Part shown: piece by piece, positions 1 to 6,941 of the stretch
How the letters are laid out: each line of letters starts with the position of its first letter
How positions within the stretch are numbered: position 1 is the first letter of the stretch
DNA from: Campylobacteraceae bacterium
Lineage (GTDB): Bacteria; Campylobacterota; Campylobacteria; Campylobacterales; Campylobacteraceae
Assembly: GCA_900753405.1 (NCBI GenBank)
Contig: CAADYZ010000008.1
Span: 1 to 24,894 of the forward strand
Reading direction: 5' to 3'
DNA: 24,894 nt
The notes under the pieces: generated by a model
Seen by the model: only the letters and a program-made list of their open reading frames with translations
Databases searched by the model: none
Told to the model about the DNA's origin: nothing
Translations under genes and position numbers: made by a program

Positions 1-709
1 TGTAGGGAAAAAGTCCGCCAACGCGACTCTCAGCGACAAACTCACCCTTTGCGTTTGTCACAACCCCTTTGTCCTTGACAAAAACGCCCCATTTTGCCCT
101 CCTAAACTCCTTAACTTCTGCCTTGCTTAAAAGCTTGATGTCGCCGCGCCAAACCCAGCTACTCACCGCGTCACTATGCACAAACGCCCAACGCCCGTCA
201 CGGCTGTAATGCGAGACGATCACAGGCGAAAAACGCGGCAAAATCGAGTCTTGCACGCGGTCAAACGGGTAGGTTTTTGGTTTTGAGAAAATTTTTGTGC
301 GAGTCGGCAAGTTTCTAAGCGGCGTGTTTGCGGTGGTGACGGCAGGGGCAAAGACGCGGTTGAGTGAGGCGAAGTTGGCGTTCTCTTTAACGCGGGCGAA
401 AAAGTCCTCTGTTAGCGGGATGTTTGAGAGCGTGTAGTAGGTCACGCCTGCTTTGTAATACCGCAGTCCCCACGCGTAGTCTGCTGTAAAATCCTCGCGT
501 TTTTTCTCCCAAAGTCCAGTGAAGTGGCTCAAAAATTCCGCCTCGTCAAATTCGCTTTCACCGCTTGTTGCGTTGGGTAGGATGGTTACATTTTGCGCGA
601 ATTCGTCCGCGAAAATTTCTGGTGCGGCGGGCGTTTTTGGCGCGCAAGCGGTTAGGAAAATGGCGGCGAATGCACTCAAAAAAATGTGAAAAAATGAAAC
701 ACTTCTCAA
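1..709 (-). CDS. NlpC/P60-type lipoprotein with N-terminal SH3-like domain (5' part only; 3' end outside window)
   Basis: This is the first 236 codons of a probable murein hydrolase of the SH3-plus-NlpC/P60 (C40 peptidase) type. No ATG fits the frame. The best start is TTG at 709, which has AGGA six bases upstream (716-719) and a promoter -10 just before it. It gives a 22-residue lipoprotein signal with an arginine, a hydrophobic core and the lipobox LTAC (Cys22). Later residues include FARVKENANFASLNRVF, DSILPRFSPVIVSHYSRDG and SSWVWRGDIKLLSKAE, which resemble the N-terminal and SH3b1 domains that precede NlpC/P60 catalytic domains. The catalytic Cys-His part would lie beyond position 1 and cannot be seen. 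The protein should sit in the periplasm, membrane-anchored, and act on peptidoglycan peptides. Family assignment is moderately sure. Catalytic activity is inferred. Confidence 0.75.
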   Translation of the reverse strand, partial: MRSVSFFHIFLSAFAAIFLTACAPKTPAAPEIFADEFAQNVTILPNATSGESEFDEAEFLSHFTGLWEKKREDFTADYAWGLRYYKAGVTYYTLSNIPLTEDFFARVKENANFASLNRVFAPAVTTANTPLRNLPTRTKIFSKPKTYPFDRVQDSILPRFSPVIVSHYSRDGRWAFVHSDAVSSWVWRGDIKLLSKAEVKEFRRAKWGVFVKDKGVVTNAKGEFVAESRVGGLFPY

Positions 710-732
710 AGCTAGTCCTAATGTTTTTTCGC

Positions 733-741
733 ATTTTAGCA
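733..741 (-). promoter_or_regulatory. Extended -10 promoter of the NlpC/P60 lipoprotein gene
   Basis: Read on the minus strand, this is TGCTAAAAT preceded by a T-run, which matches the T-rich extended -10 of Campylobacter sigma-70 promoters. It lies about 24 bases upstream of the TTG start at 709, so transcripts would carry a leader of under 20 bases. Its position also argues against any start codon further upstream. Confidence 0.55.
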
Positions 742-827
742 AAAGTTTTTTAAACGAAGTTTCAAGCGGCGGCTTTGTAGTGTGAAAATTCAGACGGAGA
801 AATTTAGGCAAAGAATTTCAAAAGGCG

Positions 828-869
828 GTCAAATTCGGTTTTTGCAAATTTGTCAAAACCGAATTTGAC
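828..869. repeat. Inverted-repeat element (perfect 15-bp arms), probable acnB terminator hairpin
   Basis: The arms GTCAAATTCGGTTTT (828-842) and AAAACCGAATTTGAC (855-869) pair perfectly around a 12-base loop. The same element, in opposite orientation, recurs at 6846-6886. It starts 14 bases past the acnB stop, so it can form an RNA hairpin there. The T-run after it on the minus strand is short (CCTTTTG), so termination is plausible but not certain. It belongs to the repeat family found throughout this window. Confidence 0.7.
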
Positions 870-883
870 TTTTCTAGCACAAC

Positions 884-3430
884 TTAGCTAGGCAAAACGA
901 AATTTTCAATCTCGTTAAAATTAAGGTAACGGTAGATGCTTGCTTTTTTGCTCTCATCAAGCTTGTCTTTAACCAAAGTGAGGTATTCCTCAACGCTTGG
1001 CAGACGCCCTAAAATGGCGCAAACGGCGGCAAGCTCGGCACTTCCTAGATAAACCTTCGCGCCGATGCCCATTCGGTTGTCAAAATTGCGCGTTGAGGTT
1101 GAGAAAACTACGGCGTTGTCGGCTACGCGGGCTTGGTTGCCCATACAAAGCGAGCAGCCAGGGACTTCGATGCGCGCCCCTGCTGTGCCAAAAATGCTGT
1201 AATACCCTTCGTTGGTTAGCTGAGCTTTGTCCATTTTTGTCGGCGGGACAACCCAAAGGCGAGTTTTCAGCGCCCCCTGCCCTTTTAAAATCTCGCCTAA
1301 TGCTCTGTAATGCCCGATGTTTGTCATACACGAGCCGACAAAAACCTCGTTGATCTCGCGTGGGCGCGCTGGGTTTGCCAAAACTTCGCTCAACAACGCG
1401 ACATCATCCGGGTCGTTTGGACACGCCAAAATCGGCTCGGTGATCTCGTTTAAGTCGATCTCCAACACATAGTCGTATTTCGCGTCTTTATCCGCGCGCA
1501 AAAGCTCTGGTTTTTCAAGCCACGCACGCATCTTCTGCGCCCTTCTTAGCAGCGTTTTCTTGCTCTCATAACCCGCCTCGACCATCGCCTCTATGAGCGC
1601 GATGTTTGAGCGGATATACTCCGCGACACTCTCTTGGCTAAGATTTACAACGCACGCCGCCGCACTTCTCTCCGCACTCGCGTCACTTAGCTCAAACGCC
1701 TGCTCGGCTTTTAGGTTTTCAAGCCCTTCAATCTCTAAAATCTTGCCCGCGAAGATGTTTTTCTTGCCCTTTTTCTCGACCGTTAGTTGCCCTTGTTTGA
1801 TGGCGTAATACGGAATCGCATTGACCAAATCCCGCAAAGTAACGCCCGCTTGAAGCTCTCCTTTAAACCGCACAAGCACACTCTCAGGGACATTGAGCGG
1901 CATCGACCCCGTCACAGCCGCAAACGCCACTAGCCCGCTTCCTGCTGGGAAAGAGAGCCCGATCGGAAAACGCGTGTGCGAGTCGCCGCCCGTGCCGACC
2001 GTGTCAGGCAAAACTAGGCGGTTGAGCCACGAGTGGATGACGCCGTCACCGGGCTTTAAACTCACCCCTTCGCGACTTGTCATAAACCTTGGCAAAGTCT
2101 TGTAAAGCGCCGCGTCACTCACTTTTGGGTAGGCGGCTGTGTGGCAAAAACTCTGCATCACCAAATCCGCGTTAAAACCCAAGCTCGCAAGCTCTTTGAT
2201 CTCGTCTCGCGTCATCGGTCCAGTCGTGTCCTGCGAGCCAACGGTGAGCGTCAAAGGCTCGATATACATCCCAGCCCTCACACCCTCAACGCCACACGCA
2301 CGCCCCAAAATCTTCTGCGCAAGAGTGTAGCCGCCACCGACATTTTGCGGCTGAGTCGGCTTTGCAAAAATCTTCTCCGCCTCCAAACCAAGCTCCTCGC
2401 GCGCCTTAGCACAAAGTCCGCGACCAATGATTAACGGAATTCGCCCGCCCGCTCGCACCTCGTCTAAAAGCGTGTTTGGGCTAAATTCGAATTTGGCGAT
2501 CACCTTGCCGCCTTTGACAACCTCACCCGTTCGCGTGTGGATCTCAAACTCATCACCCATTTCAAGCCCGCTGACATCACAAACGATCGGCAACGCCCCG
2601 CTGTCTTGTGCGGTGTTGTAGAAAATCGGCGCGATGATGCCGCCTAGGATGATGCTGCCTGTGCGTTTGTTTGGCACGCCGATAATGTCGCGTCCTAAGT
2701 GCCATTGCAGCGAGTTGATCGCCGACTTGCGGCTTGAACCCGTGCCGACAACATCGCCTACATAAACCACCTCGCGCCTGCTTTTTTTCAGCTCGGCGAT
2801 CTTTTCCAAACTTCCCGCCTGCCTGTTTTTGAGCATCGCCTGCGCGTGAAGTGGGATGTCACTTCGCGTAAAGGCGTCTCCTGCGGGGCTTAGGTCGTCC
2901 GTATTCGTCTCGCCCGCAACCTTAAACGCAACGCATTTTACAACCTCGTCAAGCTGGGGTTTTCGCAAAAACCACTCCGCATTCGCCCAACTTTGAAGCA
3001 CGCTTTTAGCCGCGGCGTTCGTTTTTGCAAGCTCGGCGATGGTGTTGAAGTCATCGTGGATGAAGATGATGTTTTCAAGCTCGGCTGCGGCGAGCGCGGC
3101 GAGTTGGGGCTCTTGCAATGCTTGTGTTAAAACTTTGACATTATATCCACCAAGCATCGTCCCTAGCATCTTGATCGCCCGCGGTTTGCTAACCAGCTCA
3201 CAGGTCGCCTCGCCACGCAAAATGCGGCTTAAAAACTCACACTTCACAAACGCCGCGTCATCCACCCCCGGACTCACGCGCTCTTCAAGCAGACTGACTA
3301 GCTCCTCACTTGGCGCAGTCAGCAACAACTCGCAAAGCTGCTCGGTCTGCTCTTTGCTAAGCGGCAACGGCGGGACATTTTGCGCCGCTCGCTCAGACGC
3401 AGCGGCAAGGTAGTTTTGCAGAAATGACAT
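884..3430 (-). CDS. acnB: Bifunctional aconitate hydratase 2 / 2-methylisocitrate dehydratase (AcnB)
   Basis: AcnB interconverts citrate and isocitrate through cis-aconitate in the cytoplasmic TCA cycle. The family also hydrates 2-methyl-cis-aconitate. The 848-residue length is usual for AcnB. The order is a HEAT-like N-terminal domain (about 1-160), then the swivel domain with VGTGSSRKSAINSLQWHLG near residue 230, then the catalytic domains. The three iron-sulphur ligands are visible: Cys701 in VGSCMTNIGHYRA, and Cys759 and Cys762 in PGCSLCMGNQARV, with the same spacing as in E. coli AcnB. The start is ATG with AAGGAG five bases upstream. The gene stands alone with its own promoter upstream and a hairpin element downstream. 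No frameshift or missing residue was seen. Confidence 0.98.
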   Translation of the reverse strand: MSFLQNYLAAASERAAQNVPPLPLSKEQTEQLCELLLTAPSEELVSLLEERVSPGVDDAAFVKCEFLSRILRGEATCELVSKPRAIKMLGTMLGGYNVKVLTQALQEPQLAALAAAELENIIFIHDDFNTIAELAKTNAAAKSVLQSWANAEWFLRKPQLDEVVKCVAFKVAGETNTDDLSPAGDAFTRSDIPLHAQAMLKNRQAGSLEKIAELKKSRREVVYVGDVVGTGSSRKSAINSLQWHLGRDIIGVPNKRTGSIILGGIIAPIFYNTAQDSGALPIVCDVSGLEMGDEFEIHTRTGEVVKGGKVIAKFEFSPNTLLDEVRAGGRIPLIIGRGLCAKAREELGLEAEKIFAKPTQPQNVGGGYTLAQKILGRACGVEGVRAGMYIEPLTLTVGSQDTTGPMTRDEIKELASLGFNADLVMQSFCHTAAYPKVSDAALYKTLPRFMTSREGVSLKPGDGVIHSWLNRLVLPDTVGTGGDSHTRFPIGLSFPAGSGLVAFAAVTGSMPLNVPESVLVRFKGELQAGVTLRDLVNAIPYYAIKQGQLTVEKKGKKNIFAGKILEIEGLENLKAEQAFELSDASAERSAAACVVNLSQESVAEYIRSNIALIEAMVEAGYESKKTLLRRAQKMRAWLEKPELLRADKDAKYDYVLEIDLNEITEPILACPNDPDDVALLSEVLANPARPREINEVFVGSCMTNIGHYRALGEILKGQGALKTRLWVVPPTKMDKAQLTNEGYYSIFGTAGARIEVPGCSLCMGNQARVADNAVVFSTSTRNFDNRMGIGAKVYLGSAELAAVCAILGRLPSVEEYLTLVKDKLDESKKASIYRYLNFNEIENFVLPS

Positions 3431-3456
3431 TTTTGCTCCTTTTTTGGTAGTGCGTT

Positions 3457-3462
3457 ATTTTA
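3457..3462 (-). promoter_or_regulatory. Promoter -10 (TAAAAT) of acnB
   Basis: On the minus strand, TTTTTTGTTAAAATAACG gives a T-rich stretch and TAAAAT about 27 bases upstream of the acnB ATG. The AAGGAG ribosome site lies between them. The leader would be about 20 bases. Confidence 0.5.
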
Positions 3463-3525
3463 ACAAAAAAGGCTAAAAGAAAGTTTGTGAATTCATTTTA
3501 AATGTGGCGGTTTAAGATTTACCTT

Positions 3526-3579
3526 GCAAAAATTTGCTAAAACCGAATTTGAATTCAAATTTGATTTTAGCAAATTTGC
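3526..3579. repeat. Long imperfect palindrome after the nucleotidyltransferase/HAD gene
   Basis: About 26 bases on each side pair around a central TTGAATTCAA, with arms of the type GCAAATTTGCTAAAA. It begins a few bases past the stop codon at 3584 of the minus-strand gene and fills the gap to acnB. It is a composite member of the window-wide repeat family and a plausible transcription terminator. Confidence 0.65.
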
Positions 3580-3583
3580 ACGG

Positions 3584-5089
3584 CTAGAAAGTAAGATGCG
3601 GCAAGGTGACGCCTTTGAAGCGCTCTTGCTTTTGCAGGTCAAGCCAAGTCGTCTCGCCTGTCAAAACCAACACAAAGTCGCAGTCTAAATTCTGCGCTAG
3701 CTTTTTGTCCGTAGTGAGTCTGTCGCCAACGACTGCGAGACTCTCCTTGCCGTAACGGGCAACTAGCGGCGCGCACAAAAGTGGCGAGGGCTTGCCTAAA
3801 ACCACTTGCGGGCGGCGGTTTGTCGTGGCGTTTAAAAGGGCGATGAAACTGCCGATGTCTGGGGCTTTGCCAAACTCGCACGGACAGAAGATGTCCTCGT
3901 GAGTGGCGATGTAAAGCACGCTTTCGTCTGCTAAAAGTTCGCACGCTTTGCTAAGTTTGTCGTAGCTTAGTTGCGTGTCGTATGTCAAAACGACCGCTTC
4001 GTTTGAGCTTTTGTCAAATTCGAATTTGACATTTGGCAACGCCTCTTGCACGAAGCGACTAACTCGCTCATTTGCGACTAAATACACACTTTTTAGCCCC
4101 TCGTTTTTCACAAAGTCAATGAGCGTGTAAAGCGGTGTTAAGATCTGCTCTAAGCTTGCGTTGATGCCAAATGAGGCGAGTTTGGCGGCGTAGTCTTGTG
4201 GCGTTTTTGAGGTGTTGTTAGTTAGAAAGTAAAAGTCAAGCCCTTTTGCCTCTTTCACAAACTTAATCGCCTCTTCAATCGCCCTCTCTCCGACATACAA
4301 AGTCCCGTCCATATCACAAATAAGCGCCTTTTTGCGCGTTATGTCAAAGTCGCTAAAAAGCGCGCAGGCGTTGGCGAGGTCTTCTTTGTTGTCGATCTCA
4401 AACCATCGCCGCCCTTTGATGTCGCACGCCCTTACATTCACGCGTTGAAACAACGGCACAAACGCCACCTCACTCCAAAGATTAAGCTGCTTTTTCACCT
4501 CAACAAACTCGCAAACCACCTCAAAAAGCTCTTCCACCGCCTCACGACTGAATTTATACAGATCACACGAGACGCCAAACGACTCCTCTTTTGGCGTGGT
4601 TTTGGCGATGTTTGTGAGTTTTTGCGGCGAGCCTGAGAGTTTCATCGACTCTTCGTTGTAGCACCCGCTTTGAGCGGCGATCGCATTTTTAGCTGCGTCA
4701 TCCACAAATTCTGCGACCAACGCTTCGTCGTAAATGCAGTCTGCGTTGTTAATCAGCAGTCGCTCAAACGGCACTTTTAAAAGCCCCTTTAACGCGAGGT
4801 AGAGCGAGAACATATTATTCGTCACGCTAAAATTCTCATTTCTAATCACATTCACAAGCGGGTAATTTGCCTGCAAAAACCGCATAACCTGCTCTGCTTT
4901 GTAGCCAACTACGATGTGGATATTCTCTTCTCTCACTCCTGCGTTTAAGTAGGCTTTTAGCTGGTAGTCCAAGATCTCACGCCCATTTACCTTAACTAGC
5001 GTTTTTGGGTAGTGCGCGCTCAATTCTTCAAGGCGCGAGCCAACTCCTGCTGCTAAAATGAGCGCGTGAGTCAAACCTAAATCTCTCAT
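3584..5089 (-). CDS. Fused nucleotidyltransferase / HAD-IIA phosphatase
   Basis: This is a two-domain cytoplasmic protein of 501 residues. Residues 8-240 are a sugar/polyol-phosphate nucleotidyltransferase: the nucleotide loop LILAAGVGSRL and PKTLVKVNGREILDYQL are followed by NNADCIYDEALV, whose Asp is the usual metal ligand. Residues 250-501 are a NagD-like HAD-IIA phosphatase: DMDGTLYVGE (Asp259, Asp261), FLTNNTSKTP, LGKPSPLL and VVGDRLTTDKKLA. The start chosen is ATG at 5089, which has GGAGG six bases upstream. The earlier in-frame TTG at 5095 touches that site and cannot be used. The preceding gene is a CDP-glycerol glycerophosphotransferase-like protein 34 bases upstream, so the substrate is probably a polyol phosphate activated by CTP. 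The actual substrate is inferred. An 18-bp repeat palindrome at 4013-4030 is translated within the HAD domain. Confidence 0.85.
   Translation of the reverse strand: MRDLGLTHALILAAGVGSRLEELSAHYPKTLVKVNGREILDYQLKAYLNAGVREENIHIVVGYKAEQVMRFLQANYPLVNVIRNENFSVTNNMFSLYLALKGLLKVPFERLLINNADCIYDEALVAEFVDDAAKNAIAAQSGCYNEESMKLSGSPQKLTNIAKTTPKEESFGVSCDLYKFSREAVEELFEVVCEFVEVKKQLNLWSEVAFVPLFQRVNVRACDIKGRRWFEIDNKEDLANACALFSDFDITRKKALICDMDGTLYVGERAIEEAIKFVKEAKGLDFYFLTNNTSKTPQDYAAKLASFGINASLEQILTPLYTLIDFVKNEGLKSVYLVANERVSRFVQEALPNVKFEFDKSSNEAVVLTYDTQLSYDKLSKACELLADESVLYIATHEDIFCPCEFGKAPDIGSFIALLNATTNRRPQVVLGKPSPLLCAPLVARYGKESLAVVGDRLTTDKKLAQNLDCDFVLVLTGETTWLDLQKQERFKGVTLPHLTF
4013..4030. repeat. 18-bp perfect palindrome GTCAAATTCGAATTTGAC inside a coding region
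   Basis: The palindrome is identical to the copies at 5107-5124 and 15870-15887. Here it is translated in the HAD domain as part of VKFEFDKS, so the reading frame is kept. Confidence 0.8.
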
Positions 5090-5106
5090 CTTCAACCTCC
5101 AAGTCT

Positions 5107-5124
5107 GTCAAATTCGAATTTGAC
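5107..5124. repeat. 18-bp perfect palindrome at the junction of two genes
   Basis: GTCAAATTCGAATTTGAC overlaps the last base of the upstream gene's stop codon (5124-5126) and fills most of the gap to the next gene's ribosome site. It is the same sequence as at 4013 and 15870. Confidence 0.85.
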
Positions 5125-6536
5125 TACACAAATTGGCGTTTAACTAGCTCCAACGCCACCTTAGCCGCGTGAGGGTAATTCACCTTTACAACCTCGTTTG
5201 CAAACTTCACTCTCGCCTCTTTTTTCAGGTCTCTCCCCGCCAAAACAACCTCGTCTAAAAACCGCTCGATCCCCGCTTCGTCATAAGCGTGGTAGTAGTG
5301 GTTGATGCACTCTTTGCCAAATTCGGCGAGATTTTTCTCATTCATCTGCTCCTCTTTTAACATATAACAACACGGATGATCGGTGTAGAGATATTCGCCG
5401 ATGAACGAGCCGCAGTCGTGGATGATCCCGTCCGAATTCACAAAACTCTCGTAATATTCCCCGCGGTTTTCAAAGACCGCGTTTTTTACCGCCTTAAACC
5501 TCGCAAAGTAAGCCTCCGCCTTTTGCTCGCCCCAATACTCTGGCTTGCGAAGGGCGGTGAGTAAAAGCGGATGTGGGCGGAAAATGAAGTCGATTTGCGG
5601 ATATTTTTCAAAAAGCGTGAAGAAAAACTCGCTGTAACGAAAGAAATTTGAGAGCTGCAAGGCTGAGTTGTATTGCACAGCGATGGTGTGGTGCGGAGCG
5701 ATGATCACCCTTTTGCGCGCGCGAATTTGCGGGGTGATTTTCGCAAGCTGATCCATCTTCACATAACCAGTTAAAAAGGCGTTTTTGCCGCGGTTTAGGG
5801 TAAGAGTTTGATATTCTTTTAAACCATAATGCGTATCCACAAAAACCCGCCAACAAAGGTTAAGGGCGGGCTTTGTGACAATCCTGTCGCGATTCCACGA
5901 AGCAGTCCCCATCGCATAACCCGTAAAAAGTACCAACACTCCCGTTGAGACGGCGCGTTTAATGGTGTAAAATTTGTGCCAAATCTCCTCATAAGGCTGC
6001 GAGGTGGCGATGAGGTCGAAGTTTTTGGCGATGTCGATCGGCTCTTTTAACTCAGGGTCGTAACCTCGCAGTACGCGCTCGCCCCAAACCGCGCTAAGCT
6101 TAGCGACCTGCCCCTCAGCCGCCCTAAACTCGCTGTCGCCATTCGTCACGCAGATGACGACATACGGGTCGAAAATCTCCTCTTGTAACATCAACTCAAA
6201 AAGCGACTTAAACGGAAAGGCGTTGTCTTCGATGATGTAAAAGCCGACTTTAATTTTCTCGCCCGCTTTTACTTTGGCTTTAAGTTGCAAGACTTTGTAG
6301 GCGTTTTGGGCTTGAAGTTTGGTGTCCAAACAGCCAAAACAAACGCCTTTTGCATTTTTCTCAAAATTCTGCAACTCCGAAAAACTCAGCCTTGCTGGCT
6401 TGCTAGTCTGTGCTAGTTTGGTTGCTTCGATGGCTTGTTGAAGGTCGGTTTTGTTGGTTAAAATGTCACAAATGTAGCGGCGTTTTTGCGGATTTCTCAC
6501 CACCGCTGTGTAAAATTTCGCCCAAAACTCATTCAT
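5124..6536 (-). CDS. CDP-glycerol glycerophosphotransferase-like protein (Glyphos_transf family)
   Basis: This 470-residue protein belongs to the TagB/TagF-like group that moves polyol phosphates from a CDP donor to a growing glycan at the inner face of the membrane. The C-terminal half shows the usual landmarks in order: VIIAPHHTI (about 275), IDFIFRPHPLLL (about 310) and SDGIIHDCGSFIGEYLYTD (about 365), whose HPL and DCGSF-type motifs shape the donor site. The N-terminal half contains KVKAGEKIKVGFYIIEDNAF and is less conserved. No signal peptide or membrane helix is evident. The start is the second ATG, MNEFWAK at 6536. AAAGG lies six bases before it, whereas the first ATG at 6542 abuts that site. 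It heads a two-gene unit with the nucleotidyltransferase/phosphatase fusion. A likely role is phosphodiester decoration of capsule or lipooligosaccharide. Acceptor and donor are unknown. Confidence 0.82.
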   Translation of the reverse strand: MNEFWAKFYTAVVRNPQKRRYICDILTNKTDLQQAIEATKLAQTSKPARLSFSELQNFEKNAKGVCFGCLDTKLQAQNAYKVLQLKAKVKAGEKIKVGFYIIEDNAFPFKSLFELMLQEEIFDPYVVICVTNGDSEFRAAEGQVAKLSAVWGERVLRGYDPELKEPIDIAKNFDLIATSQPYEEIWHKFYTIKRAVSTGVLVLFTGYAMGTASWNRDRIVTKPALNLCWRVFVDTHYGLKEYQTLTLNRGKNAFLTGYVKMDQLAKITPQIRARKRVIIAPHHTIAVQYNSALQLSNFFRYSEFFFTLFEKYPQIDFIFRPHPLLLTALRKPEYWGEQKAEAYFARFKAVKNAVFENRGEYYESFVNSDGIIHDCGSFIGEYLYTDHPCCYMLKEEQMNEKNLAEFGKECINHYYHAYDEAGIERFLDEVVLAGRDLKKEARVKFANEVVKVNYPHAAKVALELVKRQFV

Positions 6537-6582
6537 CCTCATCCTTTGCAGCTAGCGGCTTTGTGGCGTTTGGCGCTAAATT

Positions 6583-6605
6583 TGTCAAAACCAAATTTGG
6601 TTTGA
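6583..6605. repeat. Palindromic repeat in the leader of the glycerophosphotransferase gene
   Basis: GTCAAAACC and GGTTTGAC flank AAATTT in a 23-base near-palindrome. It belongs to the window-wide family (compare 12808-12825). It lies between the putative promoter at 6661 and the start at 6536, so it would be transcribed and could fold in the leader. Confidence 0.65.
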
Positions 6606-6660
6606 CTTTTGCTTGTTTGTACGCCAAATTTTCACGCCACTAAAACTCTAAAAGAGAGCC

Positions 6661-6677
6661 ATTATACCCCCCCCCCC
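6661..6677 (-). promoter_or_regulatory. TATAAT -10 box directly abutted by an 11-base G tract (candidate phase-variable promoter)
   Basis: On the minus strand an uninterrupted run of 11 G (6677 to 6667) is followed without a gap by TATAAT (6666 to 6661). Transcription from here would begin near 6654 and give a leader of about 115 bases for the glycerophosphotransferase gene. G runs of this length are the classic slippage sites of Campylobacter. Here the run occupies most of the -10/-35 spacer, so a change in length would move the -10 relative to upstream contacts. No canonical -35 is seen, as is usual in this group. The rest of the 6543-6941 gap holds two repeat elements, a short direct repeat AATGTAGAAAA near 6735, and no supportable gene. 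Confidence 0.6.
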
Positions 6678-6845
6678 TTAAATCTGGCTAAAAGTGGGCG
6701 TAAAAAGAGCGGCGAGAAAAGAGAAGTTTTTGAAATGTAGAAAAATGTAGAAAATGCGTGTAATGCGAGCTTTGCAGCTTTTATAAAGTCTTTAAAATTA
6801 CTAAATTAGTCTCAAAAGTTACGATTTTAAAAAATGAGAGAAAAA

Positions 6846-6886
6846 GTCAAATTCGGTTTTGACAAATTGCAAAAACCGAATTTGAC
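6846..6886 (-). terminator. Hairpin element with U-rich tail after hisD (repeat-family copy)
   Basis: Perfect 15-base arms (6846-6860 and 6872-6886) flank an 11-base loop and are identical to the arms at 828-869. On the minus strand the hairpin is followed by CTTTTTCTCTCATTTTTT, a convincing U-rich tail. This is the best intrinsic terminator candidate in the window. It would end the long helicase-to-hisD gene string. Confidence 0.7.
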
Positions 6887-6941
6887 TCAAACTAGCGCCA
6901 AACCGCTAGTGGCTAGCCGCCGTGAAAGCCAGCCGCCGCCG

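Noticed and set aside
828..869. Repeat units considered as a CRISPR array
   Set aside because: The units are scattered over 22 kb with irregular spacing and variable orientation, with no spacers of constant length and no cas gene.
2481..2496. Repeat-like CTAAATTCGAATTTGG inside acnB
   Set aside because: The encoded KFEF segment sits where AcnB proteins carry a similar strand, so the match may be ordinary coding sequence. It was left out of the repeat list. Similar weak matches in hisD (7401), macB (10851) and the outer-membrane factor (8813) were left out for the same reason.
1593..3413. Several plus-strand ORFs of 60-124 codons within acnB
   Set aside because: All are antisense shadows of a complete, highly conserved acnB.
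6661..6677. Short ORF ATG GCT CTC TTT TAG starting within TATAATGG
   Set aside because: It is four codons and overlaps the -10 box, so it cannot be translated from that promoter.
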